DNA of 64,000 nucleotides. Source: Sagittula stellata E-37 (GTDB taxonomy: Bacteria; Pseudomonadota; Alphaproteobacteria; Rhodobacterales; Rhodobacteraceae). Shown in pieces: positions 42,090 through 51,730 of this stretch (the first letter of the stretch is position 1; each line of letters starts with the position of its first letter). The position numbers and the translations under genes are program-made. Location: the NCBI RefSeq assembly GCF_039724765.1, contig NZ_CP155729.1:124001-188000 (forward strand), in the 5' to 3' direction. The notes under the pieces were generated by a model. That model did no database searches. It saw only the letters and a list, made by a program, of their open reading frames with translations, and was not told the DNA's origin.

Positions 42090-43399
42090 AGGACCTATGG
42101 GACACCCTGCCAGTGACGGTGCAGGACATTGCCGTGGCTGTCGCCCTGCTTCTGCCGCTTGTGGTGATCGGGGGTCTGCTGCTGCGTGGCTTCCGTCCGT
42201 ACCCGCTGATCCGCGCCCTGCTCTGGCGATTCCGCTGGGCGAACCTGCTGTTCGTGCTGCTGATCGCCACGTCTGTCGGTATGGGCATCGGCCTCATTGC
42301 ACAGGAACGCGGGCTGCGGATCGGCACCGCACGGGCGGCGTCGAAGTTCGACATGGTCGTCAGCGCGCCCGGGTCCGAACTGACGATGATGATGGCCGCC
42401 GTCTACCTGCAGGCCAGCGACGTGCCGCTTCTGGACGGGGCCGCCTATGACCTGATCGCCAACAACCCGCAGGTGGAAATCGCCGCTCCCATCGCCTTCG
42501 GAGACAGCTACAAAGGCGCACCGGTGGTCGGGACCATCGCCGATTTCGTCACCTACCTGTCCGACGACCGGGTCCAGGGCCGCCTGTTCCAGCAAAGCGG
42601 AGAGGCCGTGGCAGGCGCCGCTGCCGGACTGAAGGTCGGCGACCGCTTTACGCCGCAACACGGACATGGCCCCTCGGCCGACGAAGAAGCGCACGAGGGA
42701 TTCGAGATCGAGGTGGTCGGCCTTCTGCCGCGAACGGGCTCCCCCTGGGACCGCGCCGTGCTTATCCCGGTCGAAACCGTCTGGGAGGTGCACGGCCTCG
42801 CCAACGGGCACGCCTTCGACGATGGCGACCGCATCGGCCCCCCCTTCGACCCGGCCCTTTTCCCCGGCACGCCCGCCGTGATCGTCCGCGCCAAGGAACT
42901 ATGGGCCAACTACGTGCTGCGTTCCGAGTTTACGCGCAAGGGTGAGATGATGGCCTTCTTCCCAGGCACCGTTCTGTCGACGCTCTACCGCGTCATGGGC
43001 GACATCCGGCAGGCCATGTCCGTCATATCCGTGGTGACTCAGGTCCTTGTCGCTGCTTCCGTTCTGCTGGGCCTCTTCATCCTGTCGCGCCTGTTCCAAC
43101 GACAACTCGCGATGCTGCGCGCGCTTGGCGCGCCGCGCCGGTTCGTCATGGCCGTCGTCTGGGGCTACGGTGTGGCGTTGTTGATGGCGGGCACCGTCCT
43201 GGGACTGGTCTTTGGTCTGGGAGCCGCGTCGGTCCTGTCCCAAATCGTGACCGCACGCACCGACATTCTCGTGACCGCCGCAATCGGCTGGCCCGAGATC
43301 ACGCTGGCGTTGGCCTTCCTGTCGGCCACGTCGATCCTGTCGCTCATCCCGGCTGTGATCGTTCTAGCCCGTCCGATCGTGGAGTCCCTGCGCGCATGA
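42086..43399 (+). CDS. ABC transporter permease, FtsX/MacB type
   Basis: A 437-aa membrane protein with one helix at the N-terminus (IAVAVALLLPLVVIGGLLL), a second (LLFVLLIATSVGMGIGLIA) near 55, a large ~220-residue periplasmic region, and three helices at the C-terminus (near 320-435). This is the MacB_PCD/FtsX arrangement. The start is the ATG at 42086 overlapping the ATPase stop. It acts with the ATPase and the DUF3299-like protein. Its stop in turn overlaps the ATG of a 37-codon His-rich open frame. The cargo is unknown. Confidence 0.9.
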   Translation: MKDLWDTLPVTVQDIAVAVALLLPLVVIGGLLLRGFRPYPLIRALLWRFRWANLLFVLLIATSVGMGIGLIAQERGLRIGTARAASKFDMVVSAPGSELTMMMAAVYLQASDVPLLDGAAYDLIANNPQVEIAAPIAFGDSYKGAPVVGTIADFVTYLSDDRVQGRLFQQSGEAVAGAAAGLKVGDRFTPQHGHGPSADEEAHEGFEIEVVGLLPRTGSPWDRAVLIPVETVWEVHGLANGHAFDDGDRIGPPFDPALFPGTPAVIVRAKELWANYVLRSEFTRKGEMMAFFPGTVLSTLYRVMGDIRQAMSVISVVTQVLVAASVLLGLFILSRLFQRQLAMLRALGAPRRFVMAVVWGYGVALLMAGTVLGLVFGLGAASVLSQIVTARTDILVTAAIGWPEITLALAFLSATSILSLIPAVIVLARPIVESLRA

Positions 43400-43509
43400 T
43401 GAAACTGTTCGTCGCCCCGGCCCTGCCAGCCACTCCGCCATACACCGGAGAGCTTGAAATCGAAGCCGCCAATGCGCGCAAACACAGCCACGCCGGTCAC
43501 CGTCACTGA
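43396..43509 (+). CDS. His-rich micro-ORF, 37 aa, coupled to the ABC permease
   Basis: A 38-codon open frame whose ATG overlaps the permease stop (ATGATGA). It encodes a 37-aa peptide starting MMKLFVAPALPATPP and ending RKHSHAGHRH, with four His in the last eight residues, which could bind zinc or copper. There is no separate ribosome binding site, so translation would depend on coupling. In Pseudomonas and Vibrio zinc-responsive ABC operons with similar gene content, a His-rich periplasmic protein (ZrgA type) is a member; this may be a minimal or truncated counterpart. The existence of the peptide is inferred. Confidence 0.45.
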   Translation: MMKLFVAPALPATPPYTGELEIEAANARKHSHAGHRH

Positions 43510-43556
43510 CCCGGGGATACGGGCGTGTTTGACGGAAAGCGCGCCGCGCGCGTACA

Positions 43557-43569
43557 CATGTAGTACACA
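43557..43569. promoter_or_regulatory. Palindrome before the GntR gene
   Basis: TGTA-G-TACA (43559-43567) within ACATGTAGTACAC, 17-29 bp before the GntR start. A TGTA...TACA palindrome directly in front of an FCD-type GntR gene is a likely autoregulatory operator. Confidence 0.4.
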
Positions 43570-43585
43570 TCCGGGGAGGACAGTG

Positions 43586-44281
43586 ATGACCGTCAATAAA
43601 AAGACCGCATGTCTCGACGACCTCAGGATGCGAATTCTGAAGCTGGACCTCCCGCCCGGTGCCGAGCTCGACGAAACGCAGGTGGCCGCCGGTTACGGGT
43701 TGTCGCGAACGCCCCTGCGCGAGGTCTTTCAGGTGCTGGCAGGAGAGGGCTACCTGCGATTGGAACACAATCGGGGCGCCCGGGTGGCCGCCATGGACCT
43801 TGCGGCGCTGCGTTGCCTTCTGCAGACCGGTCCGCTGCTTCTGGCGACGATGGCCCGTCAGGCCGCCGAGAACCGCGAAGACGCCGCGCTTCCCGCGCTG
43901 CGCGACGCGCAGGCCGCCTTTGCCGCCGCGACGGACGAAGGCGATGCAGCGGCAGCCGCGCTGTCCAATCACAGCTTCCACACACAGATCGCCTGCATGG
44001 CCGCGAACCCTTACCTGATGCCCGCGCTACGGCGCCTGCTGATCGACCACACACGCCTGACCCAAGGCTTTTTCCAGCCGGTCAAGAAAAAGGAGAAGAA
44101 GCAGGTCAGAAAGGTGTCGCAATACCACGCCGCCCTGACAGCCGCGATCGAGGCGCAGGACCCCGAGGCCGCCGTTTCGAACATGCTCCAGAATTGGGAC
44201 CTGTTCCGGGAGCGGATCGGCAAGCTGATGACCCCCGAGGCGCTGCCGATCTCGGTGGAGACCGCCGAAGCGATGGCCTGA
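43586..44281 (+). CDS. GntR-family transcriptional regulator (FCD type)
   Basis: A 231-aa regulator. The winged HTH at residues ~8-68 contains LDDLRMRILKLDLPPGAELDETQVAAGYGLSRTPLREVFQVLAGEGYLRLEHNRGARVA. The C-terminal helical domain has the FCD pattern with His in NHSFHTQIACMAANPYLM and in VSQYHAALTAAIEAQDPEAA, which usually bind a metal and a carboxylic acid. ATG at 43586 is preceded by GGGGAGGA. It is convergent with the copper ATPase gene, and 76 bp downstream of the ABC operon, so it could belong to either neighbour or to none. Confidence 0.9.
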   Translation: MTVNKKTACLDDLRMRILKLDLPPGAELDETQVAAGYGLSRTPLREVFQVLAGEGYLRLEHNRGARVAAMDLAALRCLLQTGPLLLATMARQAAENREDAALPALRDAQAAFAAATDEGDAAAAALSNHSFHTQIACMAANPYLMPALRRLLIDHTRLTQGFFQPVKKKEKKQVRKVSQYHAALTAAIEAQDPEAAVSNMLQNWDLFRERIGKLMTPEALPISVETAEAMA

Positions 44282-44290
44282 CGATCCGAG

Positions 44291-46771
44291 CTACTCTCCC
44301 GCGTTCAGCGCCGCCGGCCTATCCGGCTGACGGGGCACGTCTGGCCGATCCGTGCCGGAAAGCCCCGCCCCCAATCCGCGCAGCCGGAGGGCGTTCGTCA
44401 GGACGAACACCGACGACAGCGCCATGGCCCCCGCCGCGAGCATCGGCGAAAGCATCAAACCGGTCAGCGGGTAGAACACTCCGGCAGCGACCGGGATCAG
44501 CACGACGTTGTATCCGAAGGCCCAGAACAGGTTCTGGCGGATGTTGCGCATGACATGGCGGCTGACGTGGTGCGCGGTCACAACCCCGGACACCCGGCCC
44601 GACGCCATGACAACGTCGGCACTTTCGATGGCCACATCCGTGCCCGTGCCAATGGCCAGCCCAACCTCTGCCGCAGCCAGCGCGGGGGCGTCGTTGATGC
44701 CGTCACCGACGAAGGCCACCGCGCCGAAGCTTTGCTGCAGGTCGCGCAGCGCGTCCAGCTTGCCCTCCGGCAGGACCTCTGCCGTGACGTGCGCGATGCC
44801 GAGGTCACGGGCGATGGCCTCTGCCACCGGGCGCGCATCGCCGGAAATCAGCGCGACCTCCAGCCCTTCCGCCTTAAGCGCGGCAACAGCAGCGCGGGCG
44901 TCGGGTTTAAGGCGGTCGGCCACACCGAAAACGGCAGCGATCTGCCCGTCGACCGCAACGAGCACCGGCGTCTCTGCCGCCTGCGCGGTCCGATCCAGCG
45001 CATCGGCAACCGGCGCCGTGTCGATCCCGCGCGCCGTCATCAGGCGCGGGGCACCGACGAGGATGGCACGGCTTTCCACAGTGGCCTCCAGCCCAAGGCC
45101 CGGCAGCGCGGTCACCTCCTCGGGCTGCGGCGCATCGGGGGCGGCGCGCATCAGGGCCTGGGCGATGGGATGCTCGGACCCCTGCTCTGCCGAGGCCGCA
45201 AGACGCAGCACCTCATCCACGTCGAAACCCGGCGCGGCCATGGCGTGGCTCAGCTCGGGACGTCCCTCCGTCAGGGTGCCGGTCTTGTCGAAGGCCACCA
45301 ACTTCACGGTGTCGAGCCGTTGCAGCGCATCGCCCTTGCGGAACAGCACGCCCAGTTCGGCGGCGCGCCCCGTCCCGACCATGATCGACACGGGCGTCGC
45401 CAATCCCATGGCACAGGGGCAGGCGATGATGAGCACGGACACGCCCGCCACCAGCGCGAAGGTCAGGCCCGGACCGAAGATCAGCCAGACCAGCGTGGTC
45501 AGAGCGGCCAGCGCCAGAACGGCGGGCACGAACCACAACACCACCTTGTCGGCGAGTGCCTGGATCGGGAGCTTGGCGCCCTGCGCCTCTTCGACCAGCG
45601 CGACGATGCGGGACAGGACGGTGTCCTTGCCGACAGCCTCCGCCCGGTAACGCAGCGTGCCGTTGCCATTCACCGTGCCGCCGGTCACGCCCGCGCCTTC
45701 GGCCTTTTCCACCGGAGCAGGTTCGCCGGTCAGCATGGCTTCATCGACGAAGGACCGCCCGGTCAGGACGATCCCGTCCACGGCGATGCGCTCTCCCGGG
45801 CGGGCAAGCAGCAAATCGCCTTTCTCAATGTCCTCGATGGCGGTTTCAGTCACCGTGCCGTCACGGTCTACCATGGCCATCGCGGGCCGCAGGCCGACGA
45901 GATGACGGATCGCAGCGCCGGCCCGCCCTTTCGCCCGCGCTTCGAGGAAGCGCCCCAGCAGGATCAGCGTGACGATGACGGCGGCGGCCTCGAAATAGAC
46001 GGCGCGCGCGGTGTCCGGCAGCAGCCCCGGCGCCATGAGCGCGACAGTCGAATACACCCACGCCGCCAGCGTCCCGAGAGCGACGAGCGTGTTCATGTCC
46101 GGTGCGCCCTTGACCAGCAGCGGCAGACCGATGCGATAGAATCGGCGGCCGGGCCCGATCAGGACGGCAGTCGTCAGGAGGAACTGGATCGTCCACCACG
46201 TCGACTGGCCGAGCGTCATGGTCAGCCAGTGGTGAAACGGAGGGAACAGGTGGCCCCCCATCTCGCCGATGAAGACCGGCAGGGTCAAAGCGGCGGCAAC
46301 GGTCAGGTCACGCTTAAGCCGGGCCTGCTCGACCTGCTGGCGATCTTCGGTCGCTTCCGCGTCCTGCAACGGCTTGGCCGGATATCCGGCGTGTGTGACA
46401 AGTTGCGCCAGCGCAGAGGCATCGGTCGAACCGGTCAGGCTGACGACCTCGGCGGTTTCGCTGGCGAGGTTCACGGATGCGCGCAGCACACCCGGCTGAC
46501 CGGCCAACGCCTTTTCGACACGCGCGGCACAGGAAGCACAGGACATGCCCTCGATGGCGAGGCGCGTGTGGCTTTCGGCGGCCGGATAGCCTGCTGCCTT
46601 CAATGCCGCCTGCAGCGTGGCCGCCCCTGCGCTGCCGCTGACCTGTGCTGTCTTGTTCGCAAGGTTGACGGAGGCGCTGTCTACACCGTCCGCGCCCGCG
46701 AGTGCGCGTTCGGCGCGCCCGGCGCACCCACCACAGTTGAGTTTCGTGACTTCGAATCGCAAATCGGTCAT
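44291..46771 (-). CDS. copA: Copper-translocating P1B-type ATPase
   Basis: An 826-aa inner-membrane copper exporter. Two N-terminal metal-binding domains are present: the first with CGGC at residues 13-16, and the second with [14 protein letters not shown]. The TGEPAPVEK phosphatase motif, the CPC motif in [16 protein letters not shown], phosphorylation site [10 protein letters not shown] and hinge [22 protein letters not shown] follow, with eight hydrophobic segments. ATG at 46771 is preceded by AGGAGG at 8 bases, better than the ATG eight codons upstream. No CueR-type regulator is adjacent; the nearest is the GntR gene, which is convergent. Confidence 0.95.
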   Translation of the reverse strand: MTDLRFEVTKLNCGGCAGRAERALAGADGVDSASVNLANKTAQVSGSAGAATLQAALKAAGYPAAESHTRLAIEGMSCASCAARVEKALAGQPGVLRASVNLASETAEVVSLTGSTDASALAQLVTHAGYPAKPLQDAEATEDRQQVEQARLKRDLTVAAALTLPVFIGEMGGHLFPPFHHWLTMTLGQSTWWTIQFLLTTAVLIGPGRRFYRIGLPLLVKGAPDMNTLVALGTLAAWVYSTVALMAPGLLPDTARAVYFEAAAVIVTLILLGRFLEARAKGRAGAAIRHLVGLRPAMAMVDRDGTVTETAIEDIEKGDLLLARPGERIAVDGIVLTGRSFVDEAMLTGEPAPVEKAEGAGVTGGTVNGNGTLRYRAEAVGKDTVLSRIVALVEEAQGAKLPIQALADKVVLWFVPAVLALAALTTLVWLIFGPGLTFALVAGVSVLIIACPCAMGLATPVSIMVGTGRAAELGVLFRKGDALQRLDTVKLVAFDKTGTLTEGRPELSHAMAAPGFDVDEVLRLAASAEQGSEHPIAQALMRAAPDAPQPEEVTALPGLGLEATVESRAILVGAPRLMTARGIDTAPVADALDRTAQAAETPVLVAVDGQIAAVFGVADRLKPDARAAVAALKAEGLEVALISGDARPVAEAIARDLGIAHVTAEVLPEGKLDALRDLQQSFGAVAFVGDGINDAPALAAAEVGLAIGTGTDVAIESADVVMASGRVSGVVTAHHVSRHVMRNIRQNLFWAFGYNVVLIPVAAGVFYPLTGLMLSPMLAAGAMALSSVFVLTNALRLRGLGAGLSGTDRPDVPRQPDRPAALNAGE

Positions 46772-46857
46772 GGGTTGCGCCTCCTGACCGGTCACATAGG
46801 GGTTCCAGTAAGGGGAGGGTCAAGACCCGCTTTCCGCTTTCGCCAAGACGACGAACC

Positions 46858-48042
46858 TCAGCCGGAGCGGACCTCAGCCTCGATCTCTTTTCGGGACTTT
46901 CGGGAGCGTTCGGTGGCGGACTTGAGCTGCCCGCAGGCGGCCATGATGTCCTCTCCGCGCGGTGTGCGGATCGGTGAGGCGTACCCGGCCTTGTACACGA
47001 TGTCGGCAAAGCGTTCGATCCGGGACCAGTCCGACCGTTCGTAGGGCGACCCGGGCCATTCGTTGAACGGGATCAAGTTGATCTTCGCCGGGATGCCCGC
47101 GATCAGCCGGACCAGCCGCCGCGCGTCCTCGTCACTGTCGTTCACGTCTTTCAGCATCACGTATTCGAAGGTGATGCGTTCCGAGTTCGACAGCCGCGGG
47201 TATTCCCGCAGCGCGTCCAGCAACGTCGCGATGTTCCAACGCTTGTTGATCGGCACCAGCTTGTTGCGGACCTCGTCGGTCGTGGCGTGGAAGGAGACCG
47301 CCATCAGGCAGCCGATTTCCTCGGCGCATTTCGCGATCTCCGGCACGACGCCCGAGGTCGACAACGTGATCCGGCGGCGCGACATGGACAGACCCTCGTG
47401 GTCCATCGCGATCTTCATCGCGTCGCGCACGTTGTCGAAGTTGTACAGAGGCTCGCCCATGCCCATCAGAACAATGTTGGACAGAAGGCGCGGCCCCTGC
47501 TCGCCTGTGCCGGTGCCCGGTTCCGGCCATTCGCCAAGATCGTCGCGCGCCAGCATGATCTGGCCGACAATCTCCCCTGCGGTCAGGTTGCGGACCAGTT
47601 TCTGCGTGCCGGTGTGGCAGAACGAACAGGTCAGGGTGCAGCCCACCTGCGAGGAAACGCACAGGGTGCCGCGGTCTTCCTCCGGGATGTAGACCGTCTC
47701 GACCTCATGGCCGCCCGCGATCCGGACAAGGTACTTGCGCGTCCCGTCGGCCGAGACCTGCTTGGACACGATTTCCGGCAATGCGATCTCGAAGGTTGCA
47801 TCCAGTTTCGCGCGATAGTCCTTCGCAAGGTTGGTCATCGAGTCGAAGTCGCGGACGCCCCAGAAATAGACCCATTGCCAGACCTGATTGACCCGCATCT
47901 TGACCTGCTTTTCCGGCGTGCCCATGGCCAGAAGCGCATCGCGCAGCCCGGCCCGGGTCAGACCGACCAGATTGATCTTGCCGCCTTCCGGCAGCTTGCG
48001 CGGGATCGTCACGAGATCCTGGGTGATGGGTGCGTCAGACAT
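46858..48042 (-). CDS. rlmN: 23S rRNA (adenine(2503)-C2)-methyltransferase RlmN
   Basis: A radical SAM enzyme that methylates A2503 of 23S rRNA and A37 of some tRNAs. It has 394 aa. The cluster-binding motif [16 protein letters not shown] is near residue 145; [20 protein letters not shown] is near 210 and [12 protein letters not shown] near 250. [18 protein letters not shown] follows near 280 and the catalytic Cys lies in IMAACGQL near 374. The start was set to the ATG at 48042; the open frame upstream has no family sequence. It is 86 bp downstream of copA on the same strand... in reverse order of transcription it precedes copA's start, so the two are separate units. Confidence 0.96.
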   Translation of the reverse strand: MSDAPITQDLVTIPRKLPEGGKINLVGLTRAGLRDALLAMGTPEKQVKMRVNQVWQWVYFWGVRDFDSMTNLAKDYRAKLDATFEIALPEIVSKQVSADGTRKYLVRIAGGHEVETVYIPEEDRGTLCVSSQVGCTLTCSFCHTGTQKLVRNLTAGEIVGQIMLARDDLGEWPEPGTGTGEQGPRLLSNIVLMGMGEPLYNFDNVRDAMKIAMDHEGLSMSRRRITLSTSGVVPEIAKCAEEIGCLMAVSFHATTDEVRNKLVPINKRWNIATLLDALREYPRLSNSERITFEYVMLKDVNDSDEDARRLVRLIAGIPAKINLIPFNEWPGSPYERSDWSRIERFADIVYKAGYASPIRTPRGEDIMAACGQLKSATERSRKSRKEIEAEVRSG

Positions 48043-48225
48043 GAGAGGCGTCCTTCGGATAACAAGCGGCCTGTATACAGGATTCGGGTGGAATTTCCAT
48101 GCCCTTCGGCGCCACAGGGCGCGCTGCCGGCATGACAGACCCAGGATGCGACCGGTCCCTGCTGAGGTCGTGTCGCGCTTCGCGGATGTCAACCCACCGC
48201 CGACATCCGGCCTCGGGCTCCCTGC

Positions 48226-48264
48226 CGGAAAAGGAAAAGGGCCGGGCGTCCTGTCCCGACCCTT
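48226..48264 (-). terminator. Terminator of the amidoligase operon
   Basis: On the minus strand AAGGGTCGGG (48264-48255) and CCCGGCCCTT (48246-48237) form a 10-bp stem with one G-T pair and an 8-base loop, followed by TTTTCCTTTTCC. It lies 23 bp after the amidotransferase stop. Confidence 0.7.
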
Positions 48265-48286
48265 CTTGACCCCATCACGCCAAATG

Positions 48287-49000
48287 TCAGGCGGCTTCGT
48301 TCAGGACGGCGTGGGTCTGGCTGCGCCGCTCGGAATAGGCCCGTGCGGCGGAAACGAGTGCGCGAAAGATCGCGCGTTGTCTGTGTGCATAGAAAAGGTG
48401 CTCGGGGTGCCACTGGACGCCGAGCGCAAAAGGATCGCTTTCCCGCTCGATGGCCTGCACCATTCCGGCGGTGTCGCGGGCACTGACGCGCAACCCGCGC
48501 CCCAGCTTGTCCACGGCCTGCGTGTGAAGGGCATTTACCTTCATCGGCGGCTCACCCACGTAACACGCAAGCTGCGTATCGGGCACGACGCAGACTTCGC
48601 GCTTGGGCAGGATCGTCTTGATCATGGGGGCTTCGCTGAAGGTCTCCCACGCGTGCTGATCCAGCGTGCCGCCAAGCGCGACGTTCAGCATTTGCGCCCC
48701 GCGGCAGATGCCGAGGACAGGGATGTTGTCCTCCATCGCGCGCGCGGCGATCTCGGCTTCGAAGCGGTCGCGTTCACGGTCCAGACGGGCGGAAACTCCG
48801 ATCTTGCCACCGTAGAGCTCCGGCGCGATGTCGTCCCCCCCGCCGATGATCACACCATCGACCGCGGCGAGGTCGGAAGGACGGCCAGCCCCCCAGCGCA
48901 CACCGCGGGCGCCCGCCAACCACAGGTTGAGGTTCACAAGCGGATAGATCCGCCAGCCCGAGCGCGAAGACGTGGTCACACCGATCAGGGGAGGGGTCAT
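48287..49000 (-). CDS. Class I glutamine amidotransferase-like protein (PuuD-like)
   Basis: A 237-aa protein of the peptidase C26 group, which hydrolyses gamma-glutamyl amide bonds. The nucleophile motif is [17 protein letters not shown] near 95-110 (Cys near 98), and [15 protein letters not shown] precedes it near 50. The His-Glu pair of the triad is in [10 protein letters not shown] near 195. Its start overlaps the stop of the amidoligase gene (ATGA), and the pair is a known conserved cassette in proteobacteria. One would form a gamma-glutamyl-type amide and the other remove it or supply ammonia; the actual substrate is not known. Confidence 0.88.
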   Translation of the reverse strand: MTPPLIGVTTSSRSGWRIYPLVNLNLWLAGARGVRWGAGRPSDLAAVDGVIIGGGDDIAPELYGGKIGVSARLDRERDRFEAEIAARAMEDNIPVLGICRGAQMLNVALGGTLDQHAWETFSEAPMIKTILPKREVCVVPDTQLACYVGEPPMKVNALHTQAVDKLGRGLRVSARDTAGMVQAIERESDPFALGVQWHPEHLFYAHRQRAIFRALVSAARAYSERRSQTHAVLNEAA

Positions 49001-49965
49001 TGCACGGCCTCCGGTTCCGAGATGTCTTTGCTTTGAAACAGTTTCGCCACGCGCTCTGCCCAGCGACCCTCCGCACCGGGAAGATAATGGTTGTGCTCAA
49101 GCCACGCCCGCCGAAGGGTTTCGAGCATATGGGCGTCATCGGCGACACGTTCTACCCGCGCCCACAGGTTCCACGGCCGCGCCAGCGACCACTCTTCTTC
49201 GTCGATCCGGCAATCGGGCAGACGGAAATGGAATGTCGGGCGCGCCGACAGCTTGCTTTGCGCCGGGAAGATCCGGTCGAAAAGCGCGCGGTCGTGGTGC
49301 GCAAACAGTGGCATCAGATCGAGACCGTGGTTACGAGACGAGATGTGCCGAGACGCGATTGTCATCAGGTCCGTCAGCGTGGAGAACTGGCCGTTTACCA
49401 GTTGCGTGACGAAACCATGCGGCCAGGTTTCGATGAACGGCATAAGACGCCGCGTCATGTCGAGGTCTTCAGCCCTGCGCAGCCAGGGCTCCAGCAGGCC
49501 GAAGGCGACGATGGTGTTCAGGGTATGCGGATCGTCGGCAGCCACCACCTCGGGGTTGAGGTGAACGCCGAAGCCAAGAAATACACCCGCGCGGGACCCT
49601 TTCGCCCCATTGAGCCGCAACTCGTCCAGAAGAGATCCCAGGCGGATGACCTCTTCGTGAGTCAGCGGTTCGGTGATGATTTCGACCGGAACGACGGCCT
49701 TTGCCATGCTCAGTCCCTGCTCAAGAAGCGGTATGTCCTTCTTGCGCAGGGAAATATCCAGCTCCACGCGAATGTCGCCCAGTTCGGTATCTTCGACCGT
49801 CAATTCGTGAAAGTGCGGCTCGGTTGCGGTGCCGCCCAGGAAATCTGCAACGATTGCGCCGACCCGTATCTCGCCAAGCCCGGAAAACTCGACTTCGACG
49901 CCAGTCTTGCGTTCGACACCGTCACGCGTCGTGCGGTGCGGCAGGCTGGCAAAGCTGTCGGTCAT
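48997..49965 (-). CDS. Amidoligase-family protein (COOH-NH2 ligase fold)
   Basis: A 322-aa protein of the amidoligase_2 (PF12224) family, related to glutamine synthetase/ATP-grasp-like carboxylate-amine ligases. The conserved N-terminal KTGVEVEFSGLG (Glu ligands) and VPVEIITEPL near 95, GVHLNPEV near 145, then MPFIETWPHGF and RNHGLDLMPLFAH near 220 match the family as I recall it. It should join a carboxylate and an amine using ATP. The start was set to the ATG at 49965. It is coupled to the downstream amidotransferase gene. The substrate, perhaps a peptide or cell-wall fragment, is unknown. Confidence 0.85.
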   Translation of the reverse strand: MTDSFASLPHRTTRDGVERKTGVEVEFSGLGEIRVGAIVADFLGGTATEPHFHELTVEDTELGDIRVELDISLRKKDIPLLEQGLSMAKAVVPVEIITEPLTHEEVIRLGSLLDELRLNGAKGSRAGVFLGFGVHLNPEVVAADDPHTLNTIVAFGLLEPWLRRAEDLDMTRRLMPFIETWPHGFVTQLVNGQFSTLTDLMTIASRHISSRNHGLDLMPLFAHHDRALFDRIFPAQSKLSARPTFHFRLPDCRIDEEEWSLARPWNLWARVERVADDAHMLETLRRAWLEHNHYLPGAEGRWAERVAKLFQSKDISEPEAVQ

Positions 49966-50048
49966 CGTCCCTCGGGTTTTCTGCGTCGTCGCTTGTTTTC
50001 GTAAGGGCAACGCGCTTCGCAGCGATAAGGTTCCAGCGGCAACCGACG

Positions 50049-51071
50049 TCACGCGCTGTTAAACACCTTCGCCTTGTCCGACGTGGCGGACATTTTGCCC
50101 ATCAGGGTCATCGCCCAGACCAAGACCGGCAGCGAAACCACCCCCCCGATCGGCCCCCAAAGCCACAGACCGAAGAGGATGGACAGGAACACCACCAAAG
50201 GATTCAGACGCAGCTGTTGTCCGACCAGAGAGGGCGTCACGAACTGCGCCTCTGTCATGTTCAGTCCCAGGTAGGCCAGCATGGGCAGAAGGATCGAGGC
50301 GCCGGAGAAGTTCATGACTCCCGCGATCAGAAGCGAGATCAGCATCACGATCGGTCCGAGATAGAGCACGAAGTTCAGCAGGAACGCCGCCCCGCCCCAG
50401 AGCATCGCGTTGGGCAGGCCAAGCAAAGCCATCGCACCGAACACCGCCAGCCCTAAACAGGCGTTGATCGCCGTAACCGTGATGAAGTAATGCGAAACAG
50501 CCTTGTCGGCCAGCTTCAGCGAGCCTGCCCTGTGCGGAAGGGCATTGTAGATGTCCTCTCCGGTCAGCACGAAGAAAAACAAAGTCCCCAGAAAGACCAG
50601 CGACTGCGCGGCAAAGTTCGGCGCCATCCACAGCGCATCGACAAGGCTTGGCATGGCCTGCTTGACCGCTTCCTCGCCGCCTTCGGACAGGGTTTCCTCT
50701 ATTTCGCGACCGATGCTGTCGACGCCGCGTACGACGCGCACCGCCTCGTCCAGCCACTCGCGGACCTCCCGCTGGATCTTCGGCATCTGCTCTGCCAGCC
50801 CGGACAGCACCGGACCGAGGGCCGAGACCAGAAGGATCAGCAAAGCCACCGCAATCACAAGCGCCAGAGAGGCGCTCAGCGAGCGCGGCACACCGAAGCG
50901 GCTGAGCCGGTTGACGACCGGCGCCAGCACGACCCCGACCACCAGGCCAAGGGCCACGGGCGCAGCGAAGTCGCTGGCGGACTTGAGTCCGGCGACAAGC
51001 GCGACAGTCGCGATGATCGCCAGAGAGGTGACGATCACCTTGGCTTGCCCGCGGGACCAGCTGAAGTCCAT
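50049..51071 (-). CDS. AI-2E family transporter-like membrane protein
   Basis: A 340-aa protein of the PF01594 family with about eight hydrophobic helices and an amphipathic middle segment (residues ~95-150, QREVREWLDEAVRVVRGVD). The family motif is near 300-320 (FGLWLWGPIGGVVSLPVLVW), and PNAMLWGGAAFLLNFVLYLGPI is near 225. The name comes from an E. coli protein once linked to AI-2 export; most members are of unknown use, some act as Na+/H+ antiporters. It is the last gene of a minus-strand run from the DUF883 gene, and so probably belongs to the stress island. Confidence 0.88.
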   Translation of the reverse strand: MDFSWSRGQAKVIVTSLAIIATVALVAGLKSASDFAAPVALGLVVGVVLAPVVNRLSRFGVPRSLSASLALVIAVALLILLVSALGPVLSGLAEQMPKIQREVREWLDEAVRVVRGVDSIGREIEETLSEGGEEAVKQAMPSLVDALWMAPNFAAQSLVFLGTLFFFVLTGEDIYNALPHRAGSLKLADKAVSHYFITVTAINACLGLAVFGAMALLGLPNAMLWGGAAFLLNFVLYLGPIVMLISLLIAGVMNFSGASILLPMLAYLGLNMTEAQFVTPSLVGQQLRLNPLVVFLSILFGLWLWGPIGGVVSLPVLVWAMTLMGKMSATSDKAKVFNSA

Positions 51072-51073
51072 TT

Positions 51074-51730
51074 TCAGATTCGCTCCGGATACGAGGGGTG
51101 TTGTGGTGCCGGTTCCTGATGGAAAGTGTTCTCAGGTTCAGACGCAGCGGCCACGTTTGCTTCATCCGCAGGTGTCGGCGCATCTTCTTGCGCTTCCGGG
51201 TCGCTTTCACCCGCCTGTTCGGACATGAAATAGCTCAAAGCGGCACTTAGACCGGCGACAGCCACGGCGGAAACCAGCGGGTGGTGTTTCGGGAAGCCCG
51301 CCAGCTTGCGGGCGGAACTCTTCTGCGGGCGGGACGCCTCGATCTCTTCCTGGAGCGCGATGGCATCAAGCCGTTTCGCGACAACGCGACGGCGCGCCTG
51401 AGGATCGAGGTGGTCAAGACCGTCATACAGGGACAAGCGCAGGTATTCCGCGCTGATGCCGCCGGGGATCTCCTCGTCGTCATCGTCCTTGCCACTTGGC
51501 ATCAGCTTGTACGCAAGGCCGGCGCCAATCAGCGCGGCGGCCCAAGGGTAACGTTTTGCCGTCTCCAGAGCACTGGCCGCGACACCCGCACCTTCGTCCG
51601 ACGTCAAAATGCCTTCGGGACCTGTCAGGCTCGGCAGTTTGGCGGATTCACGAAGACCGTTCATCGCCTCGGCGAGGTTGGCGCGATGCTGTGCGGCCTC
51701 CCTTTCCAGTTCCTCAATCCGACGGCGCAT
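51074..51730 (-). CDS. DUF3618-like membrane-associated protein, 218 aa
   Basis: The start was set to the ATG at 51730, overlapping the end of the holin-like gene. Residues 1-40 form a charged helix (RRRIEELEREAAQHRANLAEAM) as in DUF3618-type proteins. Two short hydrophobic segments follow: PWAAALIGAGLAYKLM near 63, and PLVSAVAVAGLSAALSYFM near 150. The C-terminus is acidic and Pro-rich. It is probably a peripheral inner membrane protein. It lies two bases upstream of the AI-2E-like gene. Its function is not known. Confidence 0.75.
   Translation of the reverse strand: MRRRIEELEREAAQHRANLAEAMNGLRESAKLPSLTGPEGILTSDEGAGVAASALETAKRYPWAAALIGAGLAYKLMPSGKDDDDEEIPGGISAEYLRLSLYDGLDHLDPQARRRVVAKRLDAIALQEEIEASRPQKSSARKLAGFPKHHPLVSAVAVAGLSAALSYFMSEQAGESDPEAQEDAPTPADEANVAAASEPENTFHQEPAPQHPSYPERI

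Noticed and set aside
44555..47044. Open frame of about 830 codons opposite copA
   Set aside because: copA on the other strand has all P-type ATPase motifs; the antisense translation has no recognisable content.
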